Below, one piece after another: positions 17,327 to 25,785 of a stretch of DNA of 64,000 bases (positions are counted from its first letter, which is position 1; the number at the start of each line of letters is the position of its first letter). The DNA comes from [Pseudopropionibacterium] massiliense (GTDB lineage Bacteria; Actinomycetota; Actinomycetes; Propionibacteriales; Propionibacteriaceae), in NCBI RefSeq assembly GCF_900607225.1, contig NZ_LR027842.1:28438-92437 (forward strand), in the 5' to 3' direction. A program made the position numbers and the translations under genes. Below the pieces are notes generated by a model. The model saw only the letters and a program-made list of their open reading frames with translations, ran no database searches and was not told the origin of the DNA.

Positions 17327-18039
17327 TCCGCATCGTCCAGCTCTACCCGCGCGACATGAACCTCTACGGCGACTGGGGCAACGCGCGCGTGCTCCAGAAA
17401 CGCCTCGAATGGCGCGGAATCGACGCCGAGATCGTCGATCACAACCCAGGCGATGACACCGACCTCGGCTCCGGGGACATCTTCCTCGGCGGCGGCGGCC
17501 AGGACGCCGGGCAGGACAAGATCCAAGAGGACCTCCAACACCACACCGACGAACTTGCCCGCCTCGTCGAGGACGGCGCGCCGATGCTGCTGATCTGCGG
17601 CATGTACCAGCTGCTGGGCCGCACCTTCGTCACCGGCGAGGGAAAGACCATCACGGGCGCGGGCATCCTGCCGCTCGACACCCGCGCCGGCACCGACCGG
17701 CTGATCGGCAACGTCACCCTGGAATCCCCGGAGTTCGGGGAGGTCGTCGGATACGAGAACCACTCCGGCCGCACCTACGTCGACGACGGCCACGAGCCCC
17801 TCGGCAGGGTGCTGCGGGGCGCCGGCAACAACGGCGAGGACCAGCGGGAGGGGCTGCGGTACCGCAACGTGATCGGCACCTACCTGCACGGCCCGATCCT
17901 GCCCGCCAACCCGCAGGTCGCGGACTTCCTCATCACCAGGGCCCTCGAACGCCGAGGCATGCCGGCGGACCTGGCGTCGCTGCCCGTCGATGAGATCGCC
18001 GCGAAGGCCCACCACACCGCGAAGAGCCGTCCGCGCTAG
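17323..18039 (+). CDS. gatD: Lipid II isoglutaminyl synthase, GatD glutaminase subunit
   Basis: A 238-residue class I glutamine amidotransferase that hydrolyses glutamine and channels ammonia to MurT. The catalytic Cys92 is in LLICGMYQLLG and His189 in GTYLHGPILPANP. FLGGGGQDAGQDK (about 54-66) is typical of the GatD/CobB-like group. Its start overlaps the murT stop (ATGA), so the two are translated together. Confidence 0.9.
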   Translation: MIRIVQLYPRDMNLYGDWGNARVLQKRLEWRGIDAEIVDHNPGDDTDLGSGDIFLGGGGQDAGQDKIQEDLQHHTDELARLVEDGAPMLLICGMYQLLGRTFVTGEGKTITGAGILPLDTRAGTDRLIGNVTLESPEFGEVVGYENHSGRTYVDDGHEPLGRVLRGAGNNGEDQREGLRYRNVIGTYLHGPILPANPQVADFLITRALERRGMPADLASLPVDEIAAKAHHTAKSRPR

Positions 18040-18142
18040 TCGGTGTCCCGTCCTCGGGAATCGTGGTTGATGTGAAATTTTTTTCACTCCCGTGACGCGG
18101 ATCTCGGAAGCGCGAGAAGCCGAGAAGAACCGGTGCAGATGG

Positions 18143-18171
18143 TTGAAGGTGACCCCCTCGTCGCTTATCGT
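18143..18171 (+). promoter_or_regulatory. Promoter with long leader before the stand-alone module genes
   Basis: TTGAAG (18143-18148), 17 bp, then TATCGT (18166-18171). The spacer contains GGTGACCCCCTCG, identical to the sequence just before the 11667 -10 box. The leader to the ATG at 18463 is near 285 nt, unusually long. The rest of 18040-18462 has no gene. Confidence 0.6.
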
Positions 18172-18462
18172 TGATTCATGGAAAGTTGCAGGAGCGAACC
18201 CGACTTGCCGGGTCGCGACTGACCGAATCGTCCGACATCTCCCCGACGACCTGACGTCCGGGAGAACCGAAACCGGCTATTTGTATCCGTAACCACCAGA
18301 AATGCGCTCCGGTGCCCCTCGACGTGGACGAGGAACCCGCATCGGTCGCCGACACCCGTGAACCCCGGGTGTTTCCGATGGCGCCTGCTCCACTCGGAAT
18401 CGAGAACCGCATCGATCGTTGGCGGTGGAGCGCGCCCGAAAACTGTGAGAAGAAGAATCGAA

Positions 18463-18984
18463 ATGACCATTGAACGAGCTGGTATGTCACGTCGGCGTCT
18501 CTTGACCACCGCCGCGGTGGGTGTGCCCGCCATGGGTGTACTCGGAGCGGTGAACCTGCTCGGAGCACCCGCCGCGAAGGCGCAGACGGTGACCGTTGAC
18601 GGCTGGTGGGGGGAGGCAACGACGAGCGGGCTCTGGAAGTTTCTCCGCTACGTCGTGTTCCCGCTCAGCTCCCTCAAACCCAACACCCACATCGTCTACC
18701 AGCCGGTCTCCCAAGCGGCGGCGAACCCCGGTCTGGGATCCGGGTGGGACTGGGTCCCCGATGACGAGGCAGAGTACAACGGTGGGTCACCCATCATCCG
18801 CATGATGCAATGGTGGCTGGGTATGGGGATCACCAACGGCAATGACTATGACGACGGCATGATCGGGCCCTACACCATCAGCGCCCTGCAGAACCACTAC
18901 GGCTTGCCCGCGGATGGGGTCCTGGACGGTCCCTCCCCGACCATCGCTGCGCTCCAGAACGAGATCAACAAGTACCTCGGATGA
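18463..18984 (+). CDS. Tat-exported stand-alone PG-binding-like module (divergent)
   Basis: A 173-residue exported protein made only of a Tat signal (MSRRRLLTTAAVGVPAMGVL) and the cluster's C-terminal module, with no enzyme domain. VDGWWGEATTSGLW opens the module; the middle has an insertion of about 20 residues (VVFPLSSLKPNTHIV) before NPGLGSGWDWV; then DDGMIGPYTISALQ and a final PTIAALQNEINKYLG. The ATG at 18463 was chosen; one seven codons later is possible. The role is unknown; a wall-binding decoy, adhesin or inhibitor would all fit. The next gene follows after 109 bp, likely in the same transcript. Confidence 0.75.
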   Translation: MTIERAGMSRRRLLTTAAVGVPAMGVLGAVNLLGAPAAKAQTVTVDGWWGEATTSGLWKFLRYVVFPLSSLKPNTHIVYQPVSQAAANPGLGSGWDWVPDDEAEYNGGSPIIRMMQWWLGMGITNGNDYDDGMIGPYTISALQNHYGLPADGVLDGPSPTIAALQNEINKYLG

Positions 18985-19093
18985 AGCGGCCTGCGCAGGT
19001 ATGGGGGAGGATGGCCGGTCTGGCCGCCTCGATCTCCGCCCCGGGCCTGCGCTTTCCAAACCCAGACCGAAAGCCGGGCGAAAAGGAATGATC

Positions 19094-19561
19094 ATGAAAC
19101 AACCCGGAATCTCCCGCCGACACCTACTGACCACCGCTGCGTTGGGTGTGCCCGCCATGGGCGTGCTCGGGGTGGTGAACCTGCTCGGGGCTCCCGCCGC
19201 GAACGCCCGTACCATCGTCGCCGACGGCTGGTGGGGCACCTCCACGACCAAGGCCCTGCAGGACTTCCTCGGTGTCCCTCCCACCGGCAGGGTGGACAGC
19301 CAGCCCGCTTCCTGGGCCGGGCCGAATCCCGGCCTGGCCGGCGGTTGGGAGTGGGTTCCCGACGATGCCGCGCAGGGTGCACAGGTGATCAGGTCCCTGC
19401 AATGGTACGTGGGTGTCGCCCAGGACGGCCTGATCGGCCCGGTCACCATCCGGGCGCTCCAGGCCAAGTTCGGGCAGACGCAGGACGGGATCCTGGACGG
19501 TCCTTCTCCGACCATCCGGGCACTGCAGAGCCACATCAGCGGCAGCGGCGTTCTGACCTGA
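19094..19561 (+). CDS. Tat-exported stand-alone PG-binding-like module
   Basis: A 155-residue exported protein, again only Tat signal (ISRRHLLTTAALGVPAMGVL) plus the module: ADGWWGTSTTKALQ, NPGLAGGWEWV, AQDGLIGPVTIRALQ and PTIRALQSHI. The ATG at 19094 is six bases after AAAAGGA; the ATG at 19088 overlaps it. Its signal peptide is nearly identical to that of the gene at 18463, so these two are recent duplicates even though the module halves have diverged. Confidence 0.78.
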   Translation: MKQPGISRRHLLTTAALGVPAMGVLGVVNLLGAPAANARTIVADGWWGTSTTKALQDFLGVPPTGRVDSQPASWAGPNPGLAGGWEWVPDDAAQGAQVIRSLQWYVGVAQDGLIGPVTIRALQAKFGQTQDGILDGPSPTIRALQSHISGSGVLT

Positions 19562-19582
19562 TCCCCGGCGGCGGTGAAACAG

Positions 19583-19654
19583 CGGTTGCGCAACAACTCG
19601 ACGTGACGAATGCGTCTTCTCGGTCTCGACGCGGCGTTGAGTGTTGCGCAACCG
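19583..19654. repeat. Inverted pair of GTTGCGCAAC palindromes
   Basis: CGGTTGCGCAACA (19583-19595) and TGTTGCGCAACCG (19642-19654) are perfect inverted copies, each centred on the self-palindrome GTTGCGCAAC. They lie 58 bp apart, between the last module gene and the helical-repeat gene. They could form a terminator with a long loop or be two operator sites. Confidence 0.5.
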
Positions 19655-19732
19655 TGTATTTCGCGCGGGTATCCCTCCTGTGGATTCGGGCCCGAGCCCC
19701 CGGGGCGGATGATCATCCGATAGCCTCGATGA

Positions 19733-22700
19733 GTGCCCTTGCCATCGTTGCCGGCCCTGAACCGCAGCCTGCCCGTCACGTCGCACTCCAGCCGGGTGCA
19801 TCACGTGGTGGAGCTGGTTCGTGCGCACGCCGACGACCCGCGACTGCCCGTGCTGCTCAACGCGTTGGCGGGGAAATCCAGCTATCACGCCCTGCTGGCC
19901 GTGGAGGCCGCCCGGGCGCTGGACGACAGATCCCGGTTGAAGGAGCTCGCGAAACATCCCTCGCGGCGCGTTCGACTCCGGGCCGCGGCTCTGCTTCCCC
20001 TCAGGACAACGGACCCGACGGCCTTCGCCACCGACTACGCGACCCGGCCGGTCGCGGAGCGACGACGTCTTCGCCGGCGGATCATCGACGAGGGCCATCG
20101 CGAGCTGGCCTCGGCACTGCTGAAGGCGCCCCTACCCGACCGGGAACGCGCCGGGATGCTGATCGCCTGCGATCCCGGGACCATCACGGATCACCTCCCC
20201 GAGCTGGGCGACCTGGTACCGAACCTGGCCGCCCTGGCCCATCGGCATCCCGACGTGGTGCTCACCGAGGCACGTAGGCGCCTCGACGGTGCCCCCGCCG
20301 ATCGTCGCGCCACCATCTGGCGGTGGATCGCGCCCGCCGCTCGTCACCTGGCCCGAGCCAGACCGCGGGAACTCGCGCTCCTGGTGGCCGCGGCGGAGGC
20401 ATCGCGGGGGCTTCCGCCGGTGTTCCGCGACGTCGCGGGATCACTGCTGGCCGCAGCCCCCGACGAGATGTCCCAGCTCCTGGCCGTCACCCCCACCAGC
20501 CACTTCTCGGGTGGGCACGGACTCGGCGGATGCATCCGCCGGCATTTCCGGGAGCTGACCCGCGAACAGCGAACCCGTGTCCTGCGTGCCGCGTGCGGAG
20601 ACGAACGACAGGTCGTCGATCTCCTCCGGGGCCTGCCGCCCGGCGAACGGGCCCGGGCCTTCGCCGACGCCCACGAGGGAGTCGAGCTGCGCGACCGGGA
20701 CTGGAGCGAGGAGATGCTCGACGTCCTGCCCCGGGAACTGCGGGAGACGGAGGCGGCCCGGATGGCGGGGTTGCCCGTCAACCAGGGACGGGAGGGGCAG
20801 CTGCGGTTGGCCGCCCATCTCGCCCCCGAACAGGCCCTCGCCGTCGCCGAACCCTGCCTGAACTCCAGCGACGCCGAGGAACGCGGCGCGGCCTGGCACG
20901 CGATCCTCGCGTCCGCGCTGCGCAGTCGCGATCCGCGGGCGGTCGTGGTGGCCTTCGCGCGCATCGAGATCCTGGCCACCGAACAGGACCCGGTGCGGCA
21001 CGCGGCAACGGCCGCCCTGGCGGTCGCCAGCGGGCAACTCCTGGATCTGATCCCCACCGAACGCCTGGAAAAGCTGACGGACGCCCTGGTCGGCGCCCGC
21101 GACACCTCGTCCGAGACCTTCGCGAACCTGCAGGGCGCGCTCTGGCGGTTGCTGATCCACCGCGCCCAGCTGGGAGCGCCGGTGCAGGAGCAGGTGGAGC
21201 TGCTGACCCGGCTTCCCCAGTCCTGCTCCGGCCTCGCGCTCGCGGCCACCGGCCGGGTGCTGGCTGCAAACCCGATCCTGCCCATCCCGGTCGTTGCCGC
21301 GAAAACCCTGGCGCGAGGGTTCGCCCAGACCCTCAGAACCGAGGCCGACCGCGGCGAGTACGATCAGGCGAACTGCCTGGCCGTGATCCTCGGTCGCGAA
21401 CGCCAGGACCTGCCGGAGATCACCGGAATCATGCGTCGGGCCATCAGATCCCACGATCCTCGCACCATCGACCGCGCGATCCTGACCTGGTTGGCGGCCC
21501 CGCGGACCCGCAGCGAACGGCTCGCGGGGCTGTTGAAGCTCGACCCCTCGTTCGCGACCCTCGAACACGTCCAGGAACACATCTGCCGTCACCGCCCCGA
21601 CCTGGCCGGGATCCTGTACCGGAAGATCCCGATATCCGGGCGGCTGCACGACGAAACCCCCTACGTCGGGATCGCACCCGGGCCCTTCGACGGCTGGCTG
21701 CCCGAGCAGAGCCGCTCCTACGCGCAGGCCCTGGCACGTTTCGTCGACGACACCACCCAGGACCGGTGGCAGCGGCTGGCCGCCGTGAAGGTGCTGGGAC
21801 GGCTTCCCTGGATCACCCCCGAGGCCCTCGAACCGGACAGCCCGGAAATCGGGATCCGGGAGGCGCAGCTGACCGCGGCGTTCCGCTCTCCCGCGGTGGA
21901 GTGGTCGCTGACGGACTTCCTGACGGTCCTGGACACCGATCTCGCCCCGGCCGCGATGCGCGCCGCGACCCGTGTCGTCGACGAACTGTCGCCCGCTGCG
22001 ACCACCGAGGCCCTGATGGTCGTCGCCACCGACCAGTGGCGGAAGGTGAGCGTCCGCACGCAGGCCGTGCGGCAGGTGGCGCGCCTGCATCGCCCCGAGG
22101 CCGCCGAGATGCTGGTGGACCTGGCCATGGACGTCACCGTTCATCGTGACGTCCGGTTCGCGGCGACCACGGGCCTGATCGACCTTCTCGACGACGAATG
22201 GGCGTGGGAGGCGCTGTCCGATGCGGCCGCCGGTGGCCGCGAGGCCGCTCTCGTGCTGGCCGGCATCACCCCGGCACGGATGTCGGTCAGGCACCGGGCA
22301 CGATTCGGGGAGATCCTCGCGAAGGCGTCACCGGAACCGGCACTGGTCAGGGCCCTGCCCAGGTGGAGTTTCTGGACCCCGAAGGTGGCCGGGCGAATCC
22401 TCGAACTGCTCTCCTCGAAGGAACTTCCCGTCCGGCAGGCGGCGGTGTGGGCATTGGGGAGTGCGGGATCCGGGTTGCGGTGGGGCATGCTGCTGGTGGT
22501 GGTGGCCGGGATCGCGGCGGCAGCGGCCGATGAACCGGTCGACTCCACGGAGGAGCTGCCCAACCAACGCCTGCTGGAGGACGTGATCGTCGCGCTTCTG
22601 CCGGAGAACCCCCGGGCACGAATGGAGCAGCGCGACCGGCTGAAGGAATTGGCCGCGGCCCTGGCGGAGTTCCCGCACACGGCCCGGCAACGCTGGCAGG

Positions 22701-23044
22701 TGCTGCTTGCGGCCATCGACTGGGACGACCCGCTGACCGATCTGAACGATCTCGCCGAGGTCGTCGCCGATCCGATGCGGGCCCGCGAACTCCTCGAACT
22801 CACCGAGGAGACACTCGAAGAGCTGCGCGAGGCGCGACTGCACGTCGATTTCACCGCCGTCACCGACGACCTGCTGGCCCACGGCGACGCGGTCACCGGA
22901 GCGATCGCCCTGGCGATGCTGGAACACGCGGGCGACCAGACGGGCTGGGACGACACCTGGCGCGCCCGGCTGCGAACCGCCCGCTCCCACCCGGTGCCGG
23001 CCGTCGCATCCTGGGCCCGGGAGATCCGTGTCGAGTCTTGGTAG
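19733..23044 (+). CDS. Very large helical-repeat (HEAT-like) protein, unknown function
   Basis: A 1103-residue protein without signal peptide. It is Leu/Ala/Arg-rich with many 30-40-residue amphipathic helical pairs; blocks such as HPSRRVRLRAAALLPL and SKELPVRQAAVWALGSAG have the look of HEAT repeats, a scaffold that binds proteins or nucleic acids. One short hydrophobic run (GMLLVVVAGIAAAAA, about 921-935) lies near the C-terminus. I recognise no catalytic motif. TAGCCT (19721-19726) ends six bases before the GTG, so the mRNA is likely leaderless. It is monocistronic, flanked by unusual inverted repeats on both sides. Confidence 0.7.
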   Translation: MPLPSLPALNRSLPVTSHSSRVHHVVELVRAHADDPRLPVLLNALAGKSSYHALLAVEAARALDDRSRLKELAKHPSRRVRLRAAALLPLRTTDPTAFATDYATRPVAERRRLRRRIIDEGHRELASALLKAPLPDRERAGMLIACDPGTITDHLPELGDLVPNLAALAHRHPDVVLTEARRRLDGAPADRRATIWRWIAPAARHLARARPRELALLVAAAEASRGLPPVFRDVAGSLLAAAPDEMSQLLAVTPTSHFSGGHGLGGCIRRHFRELTREQRTRVLRAACGDERQVVDLLRGLPPGERARAFADAHEGVELRDRDWSEEMLDVLPRELRETEAARMAGLPVNQGREGQLRLAAHLAPEQALAVAEPCLNSSDAEERGAAWHAILASALRSRDPRAVVVAFARIEILATEQDPVRHAATAALAVASGQLLDLIPTERLEKLTDALVGARDTSSETFANLQGALWRLLIHRAQLGAPVQEQVELLTRLPQSCSGLALAATGRVLAANPILPIPVVAAKTLARGFAQTLRTEADRGEYDQANCLAVILGRERQDLPEITGIMRRAIRSHDPRTIDRAILTWLAAPRTRSERLAGLLKLDPSFATLEHVQEHICRHRPDLAGILYRKIPISGRLHDETPYVGIAPGPFDGWLPEQSRSYAQALARFVDDTTQDRWQRLAAVKVLGRLPWITPEALEPDSPEIGIREAQLTAAFRSPAVEWSLTDFLTVLDTDLAPAAMRAATRVVDELSPAATTEALMVVATDQWRKVSVRTQAVRQVARLHRPEAAEMLVDLAMDVTVHRDVRFAATTGLIDLLDDEWAWEALSDAAAGGREAALVLAGITPARMSVRHRARFGEILAKASPEPALVRALPRWSFWTPKVAGRILELLSSKELPVRQAAVWALGSAGSGLRWGMLLVVVAGIAAAAADEPVDSTEELPNQRLLEDVIVALLPENPRARMEQRDRLKELAAALAEFPHTARQRWQVLLAAIDWDDPLTDLNDLAEVVADPMRARELLELTEETLEELREARLHVDFTAVTDDLLAHGDAVTGAIALAMLEHAGDQTGWDDTWRARLRTARSHPVPAVASWAREIRVESW

Positions 23045-23073
23045 CCGCCTCGTCCCGACCACGCGGCCCTCGA

Positions 23074-23164
23074 CGTCGTTATGTCATTTGGAAAGGTTCT
23101 GTCGAGATCGTGAAAGATTTTGTGGCGTGTACGGTACAAAATCTTTCCAAATGACATAACGACG
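23074..23164. repeat. 91-bp AT-rich double inverted repeat
   Basis: Perfect 22-bp arms (23074-23095 and 23143-23164; core GTTATGTCATTTGGAAAG) flank a spacer. The right half holds a second perfect palindrome, AAAGATTTTGT (23113-23123) and ACAAAATCTTT (23136-23146), that shares bases with the outer arm. The AT-rich make-up is unlike the surroundings. It sits between convergent genes, so it may act as terminator, or be a miniature mobile element or operator. Confidence 0.65.
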
Positions 23165-23175
23165 GGCGGGCGGGG

Positions 23176-24417
23176 TCAGTTGTTGGCTCGTGGGGTCGTC
23201 GGGGTGGGTGGCCAGACCAACAGCGCCCACAGCTGCGCGATCCCCGACAGCAGCAGCACCCCGGCGCACGCGAGGGCCAGCAGAGCGGGGGAGACGTGCG
23301 GAAGAAGCAGCCCGCAGGCCCAGATGAGGACGAACCCTCCCGCCAGCTCGCTCGAACTGGAAACCGCCATGGCGCGGCCCAGGAAGCGCTTCGGCAGCAC
23401 CTTCACGCACCCGACGAACCAGAGGTTCATCGCCATCCCCAACGCGATGGCCGCCAGGAAGAACCCGGCGACCACCACCGCACCGGGCAGGCCGAGACCC
23501 GGCGGGAGAAAAGCGACGGCGGCCGCCGCGGAACAGACGGAGGAGACCAGCAGCGGCCTCGAATCGGGAACCCAGCGGGTCGCGACACCACCCACCAGCA
23601 GGCCTGCGACATGGGCGGTGGAGAACATCGCCCAGCCGGCGGCGCCGCCGTAGCCGCGGGCGGCCAGCACGGGCCCGAGCAGCTGATAACCGGAGAGCCA
23701 CGCGCCAGCCGCGAGGAAACCACAGACGGCGCAGGCCATCAGCCACGGCGAGCCTCGCAGAAGCGCACGAAACCCCCCGGCGGAAACCCCGGCATCCGGT
23801 TCGCCCCCACCACCGCCGGTAGGACCGGCCCCCTTCCCGACCGCCTGCAGGAGCGCCGCGGAGAGCAGGAAGGTCGCCGCGTCGACCAGGACGGCCACCT
23901 CGGCGGAGACCACGCTGATCAGGACACCGGCGACGGCCGGCGAGGCGATCCGCGCCAGATTGACCAGCGTCGCCTGAGTCGCGACGCCCTTGGTCAACTC
24001 CCCGCCCTCGACGACCTCGGCGATCATCCGCCGCGACGACGGAAGGGTCAGGGAGGACAACGCCTCCCCCAGGAACAACAAACCGCCGATCACGACGATG
24101 CTCGACCTGGCGTGCAGCAGGCCCACCCAGAGCAGGACCTGCACCACACCCGCCAGGCACCGCAGCACCTGGGTGGTGCGGATCGGGCTGCGTCCCCGGT
24201 CCGCCAGGACACCCCCCGCGAGGGTCATCACCACCGGGGCCAGCGCACCCACCGCCAGAACGGCCGAGAACTTCGCCACCCCGTCGCGGTCACCCAGCAG
24301 CGCGAAGGCCACCGCGATGGGGGCGATGCCGCTGCCGAACGCGTTGAGCGCCTGCGCCACCGAGACGAGCAGCACCTGCCTCGTGCGGGACCCGGTGGGG
24401 CCGGCCGGAAGGTTCAC
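23176..24417 (-). CDS. MFS transporter (putative drug exporter)
   Basis: A 413-residue membrane protein with about 12 helices. VLADRGRSPIRTTQ fits the loop 2-3 motif of the superfamily, and the layout with a central Gly/Pro-rich loop (PTGGGGGEPD, about 205) matches the MFS_3/enterobactin-exporter-like group. The start is the GTG at 24417, which overlaps the ychJ-like stop by 4 bp (GTGA). A longer reading to 24879 merely runs antiphase through that gene. Substrate unknown. Confidence 0.78.
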   Translation of the reverse strand: MNLPAGPTGSRTRQVLLVSVAQALNAFGSGIAPIAVAFALLGDRDGVAKFSAVLAVGALAPVVMTLAGGVLADRGRSPIRTTQVLRCLAGVVQVLLWVGLLHARSSIVVIGGLLFLGEALSSLTLPSSRRMIAEVVEGGELTKGVATQATLVNLARIASPAVAGVLISVVSAEVAVLVDAATFLLSAALLQAVGKGAGPTGGGGGEPDAGVSAGGFRALLRGSPWLMACAVCGFLAAGAWLSGYQLLGPVLAARGYGGAAGWAMFSTAHVAGLLVGGVATRWVPDSRPLLVSSVCSAAAAVAFLPPGLGLPGAVVVAGFFLAAIALGMAMNLWFVGCVKVLPKRFLGRAMAVSSSSELAGGFVLIWACGLLLPHVSPALLALACAGVLLLSGIAQLWALLVWPPTPTTPRANN

Positions 24418-24842
24418 GCCCTCTCGTGTGCCTCGGGGGTGTGGTGGCCTGCGGTGTGGGGGATGCCGTTGACGTAGAACCAGTGGCCGTCCACCTGGAG
24501 GAAGGAGCTGACCTCCCGCATGGTGCCGGTCTGGTCGCCTTCCTCCCAGGTGGCGGAGAATGCGACCATTCCCTCCTCGTCCCAGGCCTTGCCCGCTCCG
24601 CTGTGTTCGATGGTCAGGCCGGTCCAGCGGAGTTCGGGTTCGGGGTCGATTGATTCGGGGCGGGTGTTGGGGTGCCAGGTTTCCAGCAGGTAGTCCGTGA
24701 GTCCCAGTGCGTAGGCGCTGTATCGCGATCGCGTGAGGGCGACTGCGGTGGCCGCGGGTCGACTGCCGTCGTGGAGGGGGCCGCAGCAGGTCTTGTAGGG
24801 GCGACCGGTGTCGCAGGGGCAGGTGTCGGGGGGAGCACTCAC
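24414..24842 (-). CDS. YchJ-family SEC-C metal-binding protein
   Basis: A 142-residue YchJ (UPF0225) protein. The N-terminal CPCDTGRPYKTCCGP (about 8-22) is the Cys-rich SEC-C-like zinc site; RSRYSAYALGLTDYLLETWHP and the C-terminal half match the NTF2-like YchJ core. Its function is not established in the family. On the minus strand CATACT (24854-24849) ends six bases before the GTG at 24842, so I prefer this leaderless start over the ATG at 24869. It overlaps the MFS gene by 4 bp. Confidence 0.8.
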   Translation of the reverse strand: MSAPPDTCPCDTGRPYKTCCGPLHDGSRPAATAVALTRSRYSAYALGLTDYLLETWHPNTRPESIDPEPELRWTGLTIEHSGAGKAWDEEGMVAFSATWEEGDQTGTMREVSSFLQVDGHWFYVNGIPHTAGHHTPEAHERA

Positions 24843-24967
24843 GAACCCAGTATGTCGCGTATCGGTCAATAAAGCTCAATCGACGTCGTCAATTGGGAAA
24901 CGACGAGATCGGGAGAGGGCAGTTGGGTGAGTCGTCCTGCTCGCTCTGCGAATGGGTCGTGTCGATG

Positions 24968-25098
24968 GTGGTTGAGCCGGCCTGCGAGCGTCAGCGAGTG
25001 GGGCGTGTCGAAACCTCGTGCGGGTGTCCGGGGACTTGTGGTCGGGTGCGGGGTGGTTTCGACTCGGGCTGCTCCTTCGTCGCGGCCCGGCTCAACCA
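24968..25098. repeat. Palindromic intergenic element, family A copy 4 (best copy)
   Basis: Outer stem TGGTTGAGCCGG (24968-24979) with CCGGCTCAACCA (25087-25098), a perfect 12 bp. Inner stem GTCGAAACC (25006-25014) with GGTTTCGAC (25054-25062), a perfect 9 bp. It lies just past the 3' end of the LURP-one gene. Confidence 0.75.
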
Positions 25099-25115
25099 GC
25101 TTCGGGAAGAGGCGT

Positions 25116-25703
25116 TCACGTGTTGTTGTTGGTCGCGGAATCGGAGTCCTTGGCGCGCATCAGGTCCAGGGCGATCATGCCGCCGAGAATTGCCAGCCGC
25201 CGGTCCGGGGATGTGCCGGCCGGGTAGTACAGGGCGTACCGGTCGTGGCCGAACAGCGCCTTGGCGAAGCCCGCCCGCTCCCGGCTGGCCTGCGCGACGA
25301 CCCCGCCGCCGTTCGCGTCGACCACATCGAACTCGCGGCTGAGGAAATCCCCCTCCACCATGAACTCCTCCCCGGTGCTGAGCGCGATGGAGAACCTGCG
25401 GGAGAAGAATCCCATCTTCCTGGTGACGGTGGCCAGCATGGAACCGTCACCCCGCACGATCTCGTAGGTGTCCCGCCAGAAGTCACGAACGTCACTGACG
25501 TGCGCCAACCGCCTGCCGTCGGCATCCAGCACGTCGAACTCGCGAGGCCCCAGGAAGAACCGGCGGGCACCGCCCTCCGTGCCACCCACCGTGCCGACGA
25601 CCCGTTCCCGGTCATCGAGGATGTCGAATTCGGCGGAGAAGCCGCTACGGATCTGCTGCAGGACGAGTAGATCCTGATCCAGGAGACCTACGTGACCGCT
25701 CAT
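25116..25703 (-). CDS. LURP-one-related (tubby/scramblase-like) protein
   Basis: A 195-residue soluble protein with repeated beta-hairpin units typical of the LURP-one/scramblase fold: FDILDDRERVVGTVGG, FDVLDADGRRLAHV, YEIVRGDGSMLATV and FDVVDANGGGVVAQ. The C-terminus has one hydrophobic run (RRLAILGGMIALDLM). The fold binds lipids in eukaryotes; the bacterial role is unknown. TACCCT (25715-25710) lies six bases before the ATG, so the mRNA is probably leaderless. Confidence 0.75.
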   Translation of the reverse strand: MSGHVGLLDQDLLVLQQIRSGFSAEFDILDDRERVVGTVGGTEGGARRFFLGPREFDVLDADGRRLAHVSDVRDFWRDTYEIVRGDGSMLATVTRKMGFFSRRFSIALSTGEEFMVEGDFLSREFDVVDANGGGVVAQASRERAGFAKALFGHDRYALYYPAGTSPDRRLAILGGMIALDLMRAKDSDSATNNNT

Positions 25704-25785
25704 GATTCAAGGGTAGGAGACCGGGGGTTCAGGATAGGCTGACGGTGGGGGGCAGTGCGATTGCCGTTTGATCCGAGGAGGGGTC

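Noticed and set aside
23074..23164. Complete insertion sequence at the AT-rich inverted repeat
   Set aside because: No transposase lies between or beside the arms, so at most a miniature element.
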